Part shown: positions 33,637-41,750 of the stretch, one piece after another
How the letters are laid out: each line of letters opens with the position of its first letter
Numbering within the stretch: the first letter of the stretch is position 1
Source: Bacillus paralicheniformis
GTDB lineage: Bacteria; Bacillota; Bacilli; Bacillales; Bacillaceae
Reading direction: 5' to 3'
DNA length: 64,000 bases
Assembly: GCF_001042485.2 (NCBI RefSeq)
Contig: NZ_LBMN02000036.1
Location: 124,001 to 188,000, forward strand
Program-made: the position numbers and the translations under genes
Notes under the pieces: generated by a model
Database searches by the model: none
Told to the model about the DNA's origin: nothing
What the model saw: only the letters and a program-made list of their open reading frames with translations

Positions 33637-36312
33637 ATGTCAGATCAATTTAACAGCCGCCAGGAACGGCGAAAAGCCCAGCAGGGCAAAAGCAGGTCTA
33701 ATACTCATTCTAAACCCAAGAAAAAGAAAAAAGCAGGATTGTTTAAGAAAATTCTTTTATCTATTTTAATCATCGGTGTTATCGGCTTGATTGCCGGGGG
33801 CGTCACTTTTGCGGTGATGGTAGCGGACTCCCCGTCCCTTGATGAAGCAAAACTGAAAACACCGTACTCTTCCACCGTCTATGACAAAAACGGAAAAGAA
33901 ATCGCCGAAATCGGTTCGGAAAAGCGGACGTACGTGTCGATTAAAGATATACCGGATTCCGTCAAAAACGCATTTCTTGCAACGGAAGACGCGCGTTTCT
34001 ATGACCACCACGGCGTCGATCCGATCCGGATCGGAGGAGCGCTTCTGGCAAACTTCGAAGGCGGATTCGGTTCTGAAGGCGGAAGTACGATCACACAGCA
34101 GGTCGTCAAAAACTCCCTTCTGTCACATGAAAAAACGCTGAAACGGAAAGTCCAGGAAGTCTGGCTGTCGTTCCAGCTCGAAAGAAAATACTCAAAAGAC
34201 GAAATTCTTGAAATGTATTTAAACCGGATTTACTTCTCTCCGCAGGCCTACGGTGTCGGAAAAGCGGCTGAGCAGTTCTACGGGGTTACAGATCTAAACG
34301 ACTTAACGGTCGAGCAGGCCGCAACGCTTGCCGGCATGCCGCAAAGCCCGAATAACTACAACCCGATCAAACATCCGGAAAAAGCCGAGAAACGGCGCAA
34401 CGTCGTGCTGAGCCTGATGAATAAACACGGCTTTATCTCTGACGCAGAGTACAACAAAGCGAAAAAAGTAGCCGTCACAAAAGGCCTTGTCTCTCCGAAG
34501 GAGTACGCAAAATCAACGTCCAACAAATACAGCGCGTTTATCGAGCAGGCCGTCGCTGAAGTGAAAGAAAAAGCGAACGTCACTCCGGGAACGGACGGAC
34601 TGAAAATTTACACGACGATTGATACAGACGCCCAGGATTATGTGGATGAGCTGATGGACGGCGATTCGATCCAGTATACTGAAAAAATGCAGGCCGGCCT
34701 CACCCTGCTTGATACGAAGACCGGAGAAATCCGCGCGCTCGGCGGCGGACGCGACCGGAAAGCAGGCGACTTTAACTATGCAGTAGATACGAAACGTCAG
34801 CCTGGTTCAACGATTAAGCCGATCCTTGACTACGGCCCTGTCATTGAGAACAAGAAATGGTCGACGTATGAACAGATTAAAGATGAAGCATACACATATT
34901 CAACCGGAGATCCGATTAACAACTATGACAGAAAACACAGAGGCTGGATATCGATGAGAGAGGCACTTGTCGATTCTCGAAACGTTCCAGCTTTGAAAGC
35001 ATTCCAGGCAGCCGGAAAAGACAATATTGTAAAATTCGCAGGCAACCTTGGTCTTAACATAAATTCAGATGATTTAGTGGAAGCTTACGCAATCGGCGGC
35101 TTCGGAAACGGTGTGTCGCCTCTGCAAATGGCCGGAGCGTACAGCGCCTTCGGCAACAACGGCTACTACAATGAGCCGCATACCGTTACAGCGGTGGAAT
35201 TCAATGACGGCACAAAGCTTGATTTGACGCCTGAATCAAAGGCAGCCATGAGCGATTATACCGCATTTATGATAACGGATATGCTGAAAAGCGCTGTTCA
35301 GCGAGGAACAGGAACAGCCGCACAAGTCAATGGCGTTACTGTAGCAGGTAAAACGGGTACGACGAACTTTACCGAGGACGACATTAGAAAACACGGCATA
35401 AGTCGAAACGGAGCAAGGGATTCATGGTTCGTCGGCTATACGCCGCAATATACGGCAGCGGTCTGGACCGGTAAAGAAGGCTTTAATTCGCTGAGCGTAA
35501 ACGAACAGCAAGTCGCTAAGCTCCTGTTCAAAAAACTGATTGCCAAGGTGGACAACGGCAGCGGCTCATTTGAAAAGCCTGACAGCGTCGTTGAAGCGAC
35601 CGTTTTAAAAGGCTCGAACCCGCCGGTGCTCGCCAGCAGCAACACGCCTAGCGATAAAAAAGTCACTGAGTACTTTGTAAAAGGCACACAGCCGACGACC
35701 GTTTCGAAAAAATATGAGGAAAAAGAAGATGCCGACAAGCCGACAGGTTTGAGCGCAGAATATGATGAAGCATCAAAGAGCATCAAGCTTTCATGGTCAT
35801 ATTCCGGAGACGGTGATGTATCCTTTAAAGTCAAACAATCTGTTGACGGAGGCGGATACAGCGAAATTCAAAGCAGCAGCGCTAAAGAAGCCGTCATACC
35901 GAATACAAAAGAAGGATCCGTCTACAGATTCCAAGTCACGGCCGTTACTGAAGATGGCGAAAGCGACCCTGCTTCTGTGACGCTTAAAGTCAACGCGGCT
36001 GAAGATGATGAGTCAAAAGCGGACGATGAAAAGAAAGACGAGGATGACGAGAAGAAGCAGGATGCTGATGCTGATGATGATCAGGACAAAGACAAACAAA
36101 ATAACGGCAACTCAAATCAGCCGGATGATCAAAATTCAGGCAATACGGATCAAAACAATCAAAATCCGGGAAATACAGACGGCAGAAAAGATGATGACGC
36201 CGATGATCAAAACAAAGATCAGAATAAAGACAAAAACAAAAACCCGGATCAAGACAGCAACACAGATGATCAACAAACAAATTCCAACGGTCAATCAACC
36301 GGCACCCATTAA
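33637..36312 (+). CDS. ponA: Class A penicillin-binding protein 1 PonA
   Basis: An 891-residue bifunctional peptidoglycan synthase. Cytoplasmic basic tail, one membrane anchor (about 38-61), GT51 glycosyltransferase with E117 (ATEDARFYDHHG) and GGSTITQQVVKN, then transpeptidase with S391 (STIK), S447-x-N449 and K572 (KTGT). A fibronectin type III domain (about 705-785) precedes a low-complexity Asp/Asn/Lys/Gln-rich tail of about 100 residues. GpsB, its localisation partner, is encoded in this window too. Confidence 0.97.
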   Translation: MSDQFNSRQERRKAQQGKSRSNTHSKPKKKKKAGLFKKILLSILIIGVIGLIAGGVTFAVMVADSPSLDEAKLKTPYSSTVYDKNGKEIAEIGSEKRTYVSIKDIPDSVKNAFLATEDARFYDHHGVDPIRIGGALLANFEGGFGSEGGSTITQQVVKNSLLSHEKTLKRKVQEVWLSFQLERKYSKDEILEMYLNRIYFSPQAYGVGKAAEQFYGVTDLNDLTVEQAATLAGMPQSPNNYNPIKHPEKAEKRRNVVLSLMNKHGFISDAEYNKAKKVAVTKGLVSPKEYAKSTSNKYSAFIEQAVAEVKEKANVTPGTDGLKIYTTIDTDAQDYVDELMDGDSIQYTEKMQAGLTLLDTKTGEIRALGGGRDRKAGDFNYAVDTKRQPGSTIKPILDYGPVIENKKWSTYEQIKDEAYTYSTGDPINNYDRKHRGWISMREALVDSRNVPALKAFQAAGKDNIVKFAGNLGLNINSDDLVEAYAIGGFGNGVSPLQMAGAYSAFGNNGYYNEPHTVTAVEFNDGTKLDLTPESKAAMSDYTAFMITDMLKSAVQRGTGTAAQVNGVTVAGKTGTTNFTEDDIRKHGISRNGARDSWFVGYTPQYTAAVWTGKEGFNSLSVNEQQVAKLLFKKLIAKVDNGSGSFEKPDSVVEATVLKGSNPPVLASSNTPSDKKVTEYFVKGTQPTTVSKKYEEKEDADKPTGLSAEYDEASKSIKLSWSYSGDGDVSFKVKQSVDGGGYSEIQSSSAKEAVIPNTKEGSVYRFQVTAVTEDGESDPASVTLKVNAAEDDESKADDEKKDEDDEKKQDADADDDQDKDKQNNGNSNQPDDQNSGNTDQNNQNPGNTDGRKDDDADDQNKDQNKDKNKNPDQDSNTDDQQTNSNGQSTGTH

Positions 36313-36315
36313 TCT

Positions 36316-36350
36316 AAAAAGCCACTCACAGTTTAGTGAGTGGCTTTTTT
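36316..36350. terminator. Bidirectional terminator between ponA and ypoC
   Basis: Fourteen-bp stem aaaaagccactcac/gtgagtggcttttt (36316-36329 with 36336-36349) plus T residues; contains the last codons of ypoC. Confidence 0.9.
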
Positions 36351-36836
36351 ATGATTGATGGCAATATATTTATAAAATTGCTTTTTCATTTCCGTAAACA
36401 ATTCGTCAAGCTGAATAAAACAATGATACTGCGTTGGTTTCTGGAGGATAAACTCGAGGCGTTCCGTCCAGTTCATCGGCTTGGCTCCAAAATCCTTACG
36501 GGTGATGATCTCCCAGTTGAGACTTTTGACGGGCTCCCCCATCGTCCAGTGGAGGCTTGCGATCAAGCAGCACACCCCGTTCAGCATATCATCCTGGCTG
36601 CACCTTGACTTTCTCGTTTTAAAGACGGGCAGAAGCTTTTCTTTTGTACGCTCCCAAACCGCAAACAGAAGCGGGACCCATTCTTCAGCATTCTCCCACG
36701 GCTTGTTCTCTTCTATGTCCTGAAAAAAATCATAGCAGAGCGGATTTTCCGAAAGAACGTCAAGCCTTTCGCCGGATTCCAGTCTTCTCTTCCGCAGCGT
36801 TTTTTCGTATTCGTCCAACAGTGAAACGCTTGTCAC
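36333..36836 (-). CDS. ypoC: YpoC family protein
   Basis: A 167-residue soluble protein of the YpoC family, unknown function; the KPWENAEEWVPLLFAVW segment is conserved. Its start codon overlaps the nth stop (ATGA), so it is translated with nth from the asnS-dnaD-nth transcript. Association with replication and repair genes is the only clue to role. Confidence 0.85.
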   Translation of the reverse strand: MTSVSLLDEYEKTLRKRRLESGERLDVLSENPLCYDFFQDIEENKPWENAEEWVPLLFAVWERTKEKLLPVFKTRKSRCSQDDMLNGVCCLIASLHWTMGEPVKSLNWEIITRKDFGAKPMNWTERLEFILQKPTQYHCFIQLDELFTEMKKQFYKYIAINHKKATH

Positions 36837-37495
36837 GGCAGCTTCACCAGCCCTTTTTTATATCGTTTTTGCCCTTCCCTGCACAGAGAAAACAACGGGC
36901 ATTCTTCACATTTCGGCCTTTGCGCCTTGCAGTGATAGCGTCCGAAAAAGATCAGTCGGTGATGAGTAACGGACCACTCTGATTCAGGCACTTTTTTCAT
37001 CAGCGTCTTTTCGACTTCCGCTACCGAATCCTTCCATCTGCAAATGCCGAGCCTTTTTGAAACCCTTTCCACATGGGTGTCGACGGCAATGGCAGGAACA
37101 CCGAATGCAACGGAAACGACGACATTGGCGGTTTTTCTCCCGACGCCCGGAAGTTTCACCAGCTCATCCCGGTCTTTCGGCACTTCACCGCCGTATTCTT
37201 CCAGCAGCATTTTGCAGAGCTTTTGAATATTTTTGGCTTTGTTCCGGTATAAGCCGATCGATTTGATATCTTGCTGCAGCTCTTCAAGCGGAACGGCAAG
37301 ATAATCTTCAGGCTTTTTATATTTTTTGAAAAGCGTTTTCGTCACTTTATTGACAAGCGCGTCTGTGCACTGGGCCGATAAAGCGACGGCGATGACAAGT
37401 TCAAACGGATTGTCATGGACTAATTCGCATTCAGCATCCGGAAACATTTCACCGATTGTTTCTAAACAAAACTCGATCTGTTTTTTTGTCAGCAT
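36833..37495 (-). CDS. nth: Endonuclease III
   Basis: A 220-residue bifunctional DNA glycosylase/AP lyase removing oxidised pyrimidines. Helix-hairpin-helix LPGVGRKTANVVV with catalytic K121, and D139 (VDTHVERV). The C-terminus has the four Cys of a 4Fe-4S cluster (CKAQRPKCEECPLFSLC). Start at ATG 37495 after AAAGGTGA; the longer frame overlaps dnaD and is rejected. Confidence 0.96.
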   Translation of the reverse strand: MLTKKQIEFCLETIGEMFPDAECELVHDNPFELVIAVALSAQCTDALVNKVTKTLFKKYKKPEDYLAVPLEELQQDIKSIGLYRNKAKNIQKLCKMLLEEYGGEVPKDRDELVKLPGVGRKTANVVVSVAFGVPAIAVDTHVERVSKRLGICRWKDSVAEVEKTLMKKVPESEWSVTHHRLIFFGRYHCKAQRPKCEECPLFSLCREGQKRYKKGLVKLP

Positions 37496-37511
37496 GTCTT
37501 CACCTTTCACT

Positions 37512-38210
37512 TTATTGTTCAAGCCAATTGTAAAAAGGAACCTGTCTTGTATACTCCTTTTGCTCACTTTGCCGCGGAGCGGTCTTCCGCCTGAATCTTT
37601 GGCTGTAGTTTGCGGCTTGTTCGACTGTTGAAATGCCGTTTTTCTTCCACTCAAACAAAATCCGGTCAATGTAGCGGAAATTTAGTTTTCCTGATATGAC
37701 GGCTTCTTTGAGAGCTTGTTTGATCAGCTGTGCATCGTGATGATCCTGGTCAAGCCAGATGCTGAGCGTCTCGCATTCCAGCGGAGACAGCGGCCGCGCA
37801 AATTCTTCTTCAAAGATCGTATAAAGGCTCTTCTCTTCGCCTTCATTCTGTTCGGCGAGTTGCTTCTGCTCGTCCATTTCAAGATGCTCAAACAGCTTGC
37901 CCCAGAGAGGTTCGAGCGAATACTTTTCAAACTTAATGCCGTTCTGGTCTTCGCATTCTTCTATATAGATGAAGCCTTTTTGAATGAACATTCTCAGCAT
38001 GTTCATACATTGTTCGGTTTCAATCGACATCGTCTTGCTTAATTCCTCCGGGGTCGGAAAAAATGAACCTCTCTCAACATGCATTTTAATGTTTAAGAGC
38101 AGCATGAATTCTGTCTCGTTTAAGCCAAGCTCCCGATAGTTTAAAAAAAGCAGATTCGGAATGGTGACAGATCCCATCTCCTGCATCTTAATAAAGTGCT
38201 GTTTTTTCAT
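37512..38210 (-). CDS. dnaD: DNA replication initiation protein DnaD
   Basis: A 232-residue primosome component that remodels DNA and helps load the helicase at oriC and PriA-dependent restarts. N-terminal winged-helix domain (TIPNLLFLNYRELGLNETEF), then DnaD/DnaB-like domain (LSPLECETLSIWLDQDHHDAQLI...) near residue 130-200. Start at ATG 38210, 6 bases after AGAGGTG. Upstream gene asnS is separated by a terminator hairpin. Confidence 0.95.
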   Translation of the reverse strand: MKKQHFIKMQEMGSVTIPNLLFLNYRELGLNETEFMLLLNIKMHVERGSFFPTPEELSKTMSIETEQCMNMLRMFIQKGFIYIEECEDQNGIKFEKYSLEPLWGKLFEHLEMDEQKQLAEQNEGEEKSLYTIFEEEFARPLSPLECETLSIWLDQDHHDAQLIKQALKEAVISGKLNFRYIDRILFEWKKNGISTVEQAANYSQRFRRKTAPRQSEQKEYTRQVPFYNWLEQ

Positions 38211-38251
38211 TCGATACACCTCTTACCTTCCAGTATATCATGGATGACTGT

Positions 38252-38284
38252 GAAAAAGTCTCCTGGAATCAGGAGACTTTTTTC
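38252..38284 (-). terminator. Terminator after asnS
   Basis: Stem aaaagtctcctg/caggagactttt around 38254-38282 with T residues on the minus strand, immediately after the asnS stop codon. dnaD lies only about 40 bases further, so partial read-through is likely. Confidence 0.8.
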
Positions 38285-39577
38285 TTAAGGATATAAGCGA
38301 TTTAATAGTCTTGGGAACGGAATCGTTTCGCGGACGTGCGGAGAGCCGCAGATCCAGGCAACCGTCCGTTCGAGTCCGAGTCCGAATCCTGAATGCGGAA
38401 CTGATCCGTATTTTCTCAGCTCTGCATACCATTGATAAGCATCCGATTCTAAACCGTGCTCTTTCAGGCGTGCTTCGAGAAGCTCAAGATCATGGATCCG
38501 TTCAGATCCGCCGATAATCTCACCGTAGCCTTCAGGCGCAATCAAGTCAGCGCACAATACGACATCTTCCCTGTCAGGGGCAGGCTGCATATAAAACGGC
38601 TTTAATGATGTCGGATAGTGTGTAATAAATACCGGCTTGTCATAGCTTTCGGCAATCGCCGTTTCGTGAGGAGCGCCAAAATCATCGCCCCATTCAATAT
38701 CGTCAAAGCCTTTCTCTTTTAAGAACTGAATCGCTTCATCATACGTGATTCTTGGAAAAGGCGCTTTGATAAGCTCCAGTTTGGAAGTGTCTCTGCCGAG
38801 CGTATTCAGTTCAATTTTGCAGTTTTCAAGCACGCTTTGAACGATAAAAGAGACATAGTTCTCTTGAACTTCAAGATTTTCATTGAATTCGACAAACGCC
38901 ATTTCCGGTTCGATCATCCAGAATTCAATCAGATGGCGCTTTGTTTTTGATTTCTCGGCTCTGAAAGTCGGCCCGAATGAAAAGACTTTTCCTAAAGCCA
39001 TTGCAGCAGCTTCCATGTAAAGCTGGCCGCTTTGCGAAAGGTAGGCATCTTCGTCAAAATACTTTGTCGCAAAAAGCTCTGTCGTTCCTTCAGGTGCGCT
39101 TCCCGTCAAAATCGGAGGATCGACTTTAACAAAGCCTTCCTTATTGAAAAATTCGTATGTAGCGCGAATGATTTCATTGCGGATTTTCATCGTTGCGTGC
39201 TGCCGTTTTGAACGGAGCCACAAATGTCTGTGATCCATCAAAAATTCTGTTCCGTGTTCTTTTGGTGTAATCGGATAATCTGTTGCTTCATGGATGACTT
39301 CAAGCGATGTGACAGCAAGCTCGTAGCCGAGTGGCGAACGCTCGTCTTCTTTGACGACGCCTTTTACATATAGCGATGTTTCCTGTGTGACAGATTTAGC
39401 GGCTTGAAATGTTTCTTCGTCCACTTCCGCTTTGACGACGACTCCTTGGATAAAGCCTGTCCCGTCTCTAAGCTGCAAAAACGCAATTTTGCCGCTTGAG
39501 CGTTTGTTGGCGATCCAAGCGCCGATTGTTACTTCTTCACCAACATGCTTGTACACTTGGTTTATTGTTGTTTTCAC
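38285..39577 (-). CDS. asnS: Asparaginyl-tRNA synthetase
   Basis: A 430-residue class IIb synthetase charging tRNA-Asn. OB-fold anticodon domain (residues 1-100), then class II core with motif 2 [21 protein letters not shown] and motif 3 [15 protein letters not shown]. Start is GTG 39577 ([13 protein letters not shown]) after GGAGGG; the ATG 39598 frame extension lies within the leader. No T-box found in the short leader. Confidence 0.96.
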   Translation of the reverse strand: MKTTINQVYKHVGEEVTIGAWIANKRSSGKIAFLQLRDGTGFIQGVVVKAEVDEETFQAAKSVTQETSLYVKGVVKEDERSPLGYELAVTSLEVIHEATDYPITPKEHGTEFLMDHRHLWLRSKRQHATMKIRNEIIRATYEFFNKEGFVKVDPPILTGSAPEGTTELFATKYFDEDAYLSQSGQLYMEAAAMALGKVFSFGPTFRAEKSKTKRHLIEFWMIEPEMAFVEFNENLEVQENYVSFIVQSVLENCKIELNTLGRDTSKLELIKAPFPRITYDEAIQFLKEKGFDDIEWGDDFGAPHETAIAESYDKPVFITHYPTSLKPFYMQPAPDREDVVLCADLIAPEGYGEIIGGSERIHDLELLEARLKEHGLESDAYQWYAELRKYGSVPHSGFGLGLERTVAWICGSPHVRETIPFPRLLNRLYP

Positions 39578-39645
39578 TATCGTTTCCCTCCAAAACACGA
39601 AAGAATTCGGTCAAGCCCTCATTCTTTCTGACGTCCATAACGTAT

Positions 39646-39675
39646 ATTATACCTTTTTTGATTCGATCAGGTCAA
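39646..39675 (-). promoter_or_regulatory. Promoter of asnS
   Basis: Minus strand TTGACC (39675-39670), 18 bases, TATAAT (39651-39646). Transcript starts about 60 bases before asnS. Confidence 0.75.
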
Positions 39676-39690
39676 TGCAGCTTGCGTGCA

Positions 39691-39719
39691 TGCAAAAAGC
39701 GTCCAGCTGCGGACGCTTT
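39691..39719 (-). terminator. Terminator of aspB
   Basis: Nine-bp stem aaagcgtcc/ggacgcttt (39696-39704 with 39711-39719) followed by five T on the minus strand. Confidence 0.85.
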
Positions 39720-39725
39720 CTGCTT

Positions 39726-40910
39726 CTAGCGGCTGCGATTCACGACAAAGCGGCGAATCCGTTCGACCGCTTCTTCCAAAAGTGACAGGGATGTCGCATA
39801 CGACAGACGGATGTTGTCCGGTGCGCCGAACCCTGAACCGGGAACGATCGCAACCTTTTCTTCTTCCAAAAGCGCTTCAGCGAATTCATCAACGCTTGAA
39901 AAGCCGCACGATTCTGCCGCTTTTTTTGCATTCGGGAACAAGTAGAAGGCCCCTTCAGGCTTCAGGCATGTCAATCCCGGAATGTCAACAAGCAGTTCAT
40001 ACACCTTGTTCAGCCGGTCTTCAAAAGCTTTTCTCATCTCTTCAACAGGCTCGTTTGGTCCATTGTAAGCGGCAATGGCTCCGTATTGTGCGACAGATGT
40101 CGGATTTGACGTGCTGTGGCTGGCAAGGTTCGTCATCGCCTTAATGATCGGTTCGCTGCCTGCCGCATACCCGATTCTCCAGCCGGTCATGCTGTGTGAC
40201 TTGGAAACCCCGTTGATGATTACGGTTTGATTTTTAAGTTCTGGAGAAAGCTGTGCAATGGATACATGTTTTTTTCCGCTGTAAATCAGCTTTTCATATA
40301 TTTCATCAGATACGATTAGAATGTTGCGGCGAAGGCATACTTCACCGAGCGCTTTGAGCTCTTCTTCCGTATACATCATGCCTGTCGGATTGCTTGGGGA
40401 ATTGATGATCACAGCCTTCGTTTTTTCCGTGACGGCTTTTTCAAGCTGCTCCGGAGAAATTTTGAAGCTGTTTTCCTCAAGGCCTTCCACAAATACCGGT
40501 TTGCCGCCTGCAAGCTTGACTTGTTCAGGATAGCTGACCCAGTACGGAGTCGGAATAATCACTTCGTCCCCTTCGTCGAGGAGCACTTGAAATAGGGTGT
40601 AAAGAGCATGCTTTGCACCTGTGCACACGATAACTTCAGATTGGCGGTACTCGATTCCCTGATCGCGCTTGAATTTTTCGCGGATGCTGTCTTTCAGCGC
40701 CGCAAGACCTCCGGAAGGCGTGTATTTGGTATGTCCTTCATTCATCGAACGGACAGCAGCCTCAATGATGTGCTCAGGCGTATTAAAATCCGGTTCACCC
40801 GCCCCAAGACCGATGACGTCGTGCCCTGCCGCTTTTAAATCTTTTGCTTTTGCAGTGATTGCCAATGTTGCAGATGGTGTTAACGCTGATACTCTTTTAG
40901 CTAGATTCAA
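39726..40910 (-). CDS. aspB: Aspartate aminotransferase AspB
   Basis: A 394-residue fold type I, class I aminotransferase interconverting aspartate and oxaloacetate with 2-oxoglutarate/glutamate. PLP Lys in SKSHSMTGWRIGYAAG near residue 235; NSPSNPTG motif near 170 and a C-terminal RLSYATS segment binding the carboxylate. Follows ypmB on the same strand by 21 bases, so ypmA-ypmB-aspB is probably one transcript. Confidence 0.94.
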   Translation of the reverse strand: MNLAKRVSALTPSATLAITAKAKDLKAAGHDVIGLGAGEPDFNTPEHIIEAAVRSMNEGHTKYTPSGGLAALKDSIREKFKRDQGIEYRQSEVIVCTGAKHALYTLFQVLLDEGDEVIIPTPYWVSYPEQVKLAGGKPVFVEGLEENSFKISPEQLEKAVTEKTKAVIINSPSNPTGMMYTEEELKALGEVCLRRNILIVSDEIYEKLIYSGKKHVSIAQLSPELKNQTVIINGVSKSHSMTGWRIGYAAGSEPIIKAMTNLASHSTSNPTSVAQYGAIAAYNGPNEPVEEMRKAFEDRLNKVYELLVDIPGLTCLKPEGAFYLFPNAKKAAESCGFSSVDEFAEALLEEEKVAIVPGSGFGAPDNIRLSYATSLSLLEEAVERIRRFVVNRSR

Positions 40911-40931
40911 CTCGATTTCCCCCTGTTTCGT

Positions 40932-41417
40932 CTAAGGCGTAATATTTTTGTGAATTTTTCCGTTTATAAAGTCCACATAGCTTAAACTGTACTGCCCATC
41001 TTTATTTAAGTATGTAACTTCCCACAATAGAACATTGCCTTCCCTTGCAAGGTGCACCTCTTTAAGCTCAGACACAAGGCCTTCATCCTGAACCGCTTTT
41101 GAAGCCTGGCGGCCGGTAATGCCGTCTGCCGCTTTTTTGTAAATCGTTTTCTGCTTTTTGTCAGCAGGCACCCAAACATACATTTTGCCGCCTTTTTTGT
41201 CCGTCCCTGTGACAATGTACTGCTTTTCTTTGCCGACAAACGTCTCCACGCTGTCAACTTGTTTTAAGCCTGCTTCCTGCTTGGCTGTTTCGGCAGCCTG
41301 CTCGTGGCCGCTTTCTTTCTGATCCATTGCCGTACGGTAGACATTCGCTCCCGCAAGAAGTGCTGTTAAAAAGATAATACCAAATATCAGTATGAAAATT
41401 AATGTTTTTTTGCCCAT
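40932..41417 (-). CDS. ypmB: YpmB (TseB), cell-wall elongation regulator
   Basis: A 161-residue membrane-anchored protein: hydrophobic helix at residues 5-24 (LIFILIFGIIFLTALLAG), then two extracellular cystatin-like (DUF5590) domains. In B. subtilis it is named TseB and supports PBP2A function in side-wall elongation. RBS overlaps the ypmA stop codon, so it is translated with ypmA. Confidence 0.9.
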   Translation of the reverse strand: MGKKTLIFILIFGIIFLTALLAGANVYRTAMDQKESGHEQAAETAKQEAGLKQVDSVETFVGKEKQYIVTGTDKKGGKMYVWVPADKKQKTIYKKAADGITGRQASKAVQDEGLVSELKEVHLAREGNVLLWEVTYLNKDGQYSLSYVDFINGKIHKNITP

Positions 41418-41426
41418 TTTCTGCTC

Positions 41427-41597
41427 CTAAGTACGATAAATCGTAAAAATGGCCTGTTTTTGATCTTCTTCATCGAGAGCGAGGCCGAACATGAGATCAT
41501 CGCGTTTGAGCGTGCGGTTCAAAAGGTCGACGATTTTATACAGGTCTTCTGAATGCTCGACGCTTACGGTAGATAAAATTTCGATTTTGTTTTCCAT
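41427..41597 (-). CDS. ypmA: YpmA, DUF4264 family protein
   Basis: A 56-residue acidic protein starting MENKIEILSTVSVEHSED at ATG 41597. Matches the small YpmA family (DUF4264) by size, sequence style and position before ypmB. Function unknown. First gene of ypmA-ypmB-aspB. The RBS is GGAGGT, about 9 bases upstream. Confidence 0.88.
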   Translation of the reverse strand: MENKIEILSTVSVEHSEDLYKIVDLLNRTLKRDDLMFGLALDEEDQKQAIFTIYRT

Positions 41598-41729
41598 TTT
41601 TCAAATACCTCCGAACGAAACAATAATTGTAATTCATACTCTTTGTGCCTAAAGCCATACTAGTTGTTACAACGGGATAACCGTTTAAATAAACAGCCTA
41701 AAAAATAAAACCTTAATCCACACCATTTA

Positions 41730-41750
41730 AGAGCCGCTTTATGCGGCTTT
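41730..41750 (-). terminator. Hairpin after dinG
   Basis: Stem aagccgc/gcggctt around 41733-41749, overlapping the end of dinG. The T run is short (CTTAAAT), so termination may be partial. Confidence 0.55.

Noticed and set aside
41598..41700. Small ORF or RNA gene between ypmA and dinG
   Set aside because: Only weak -10-like sequences were seen; no convincing ORF, hairpin or conserved RNA could be identified.
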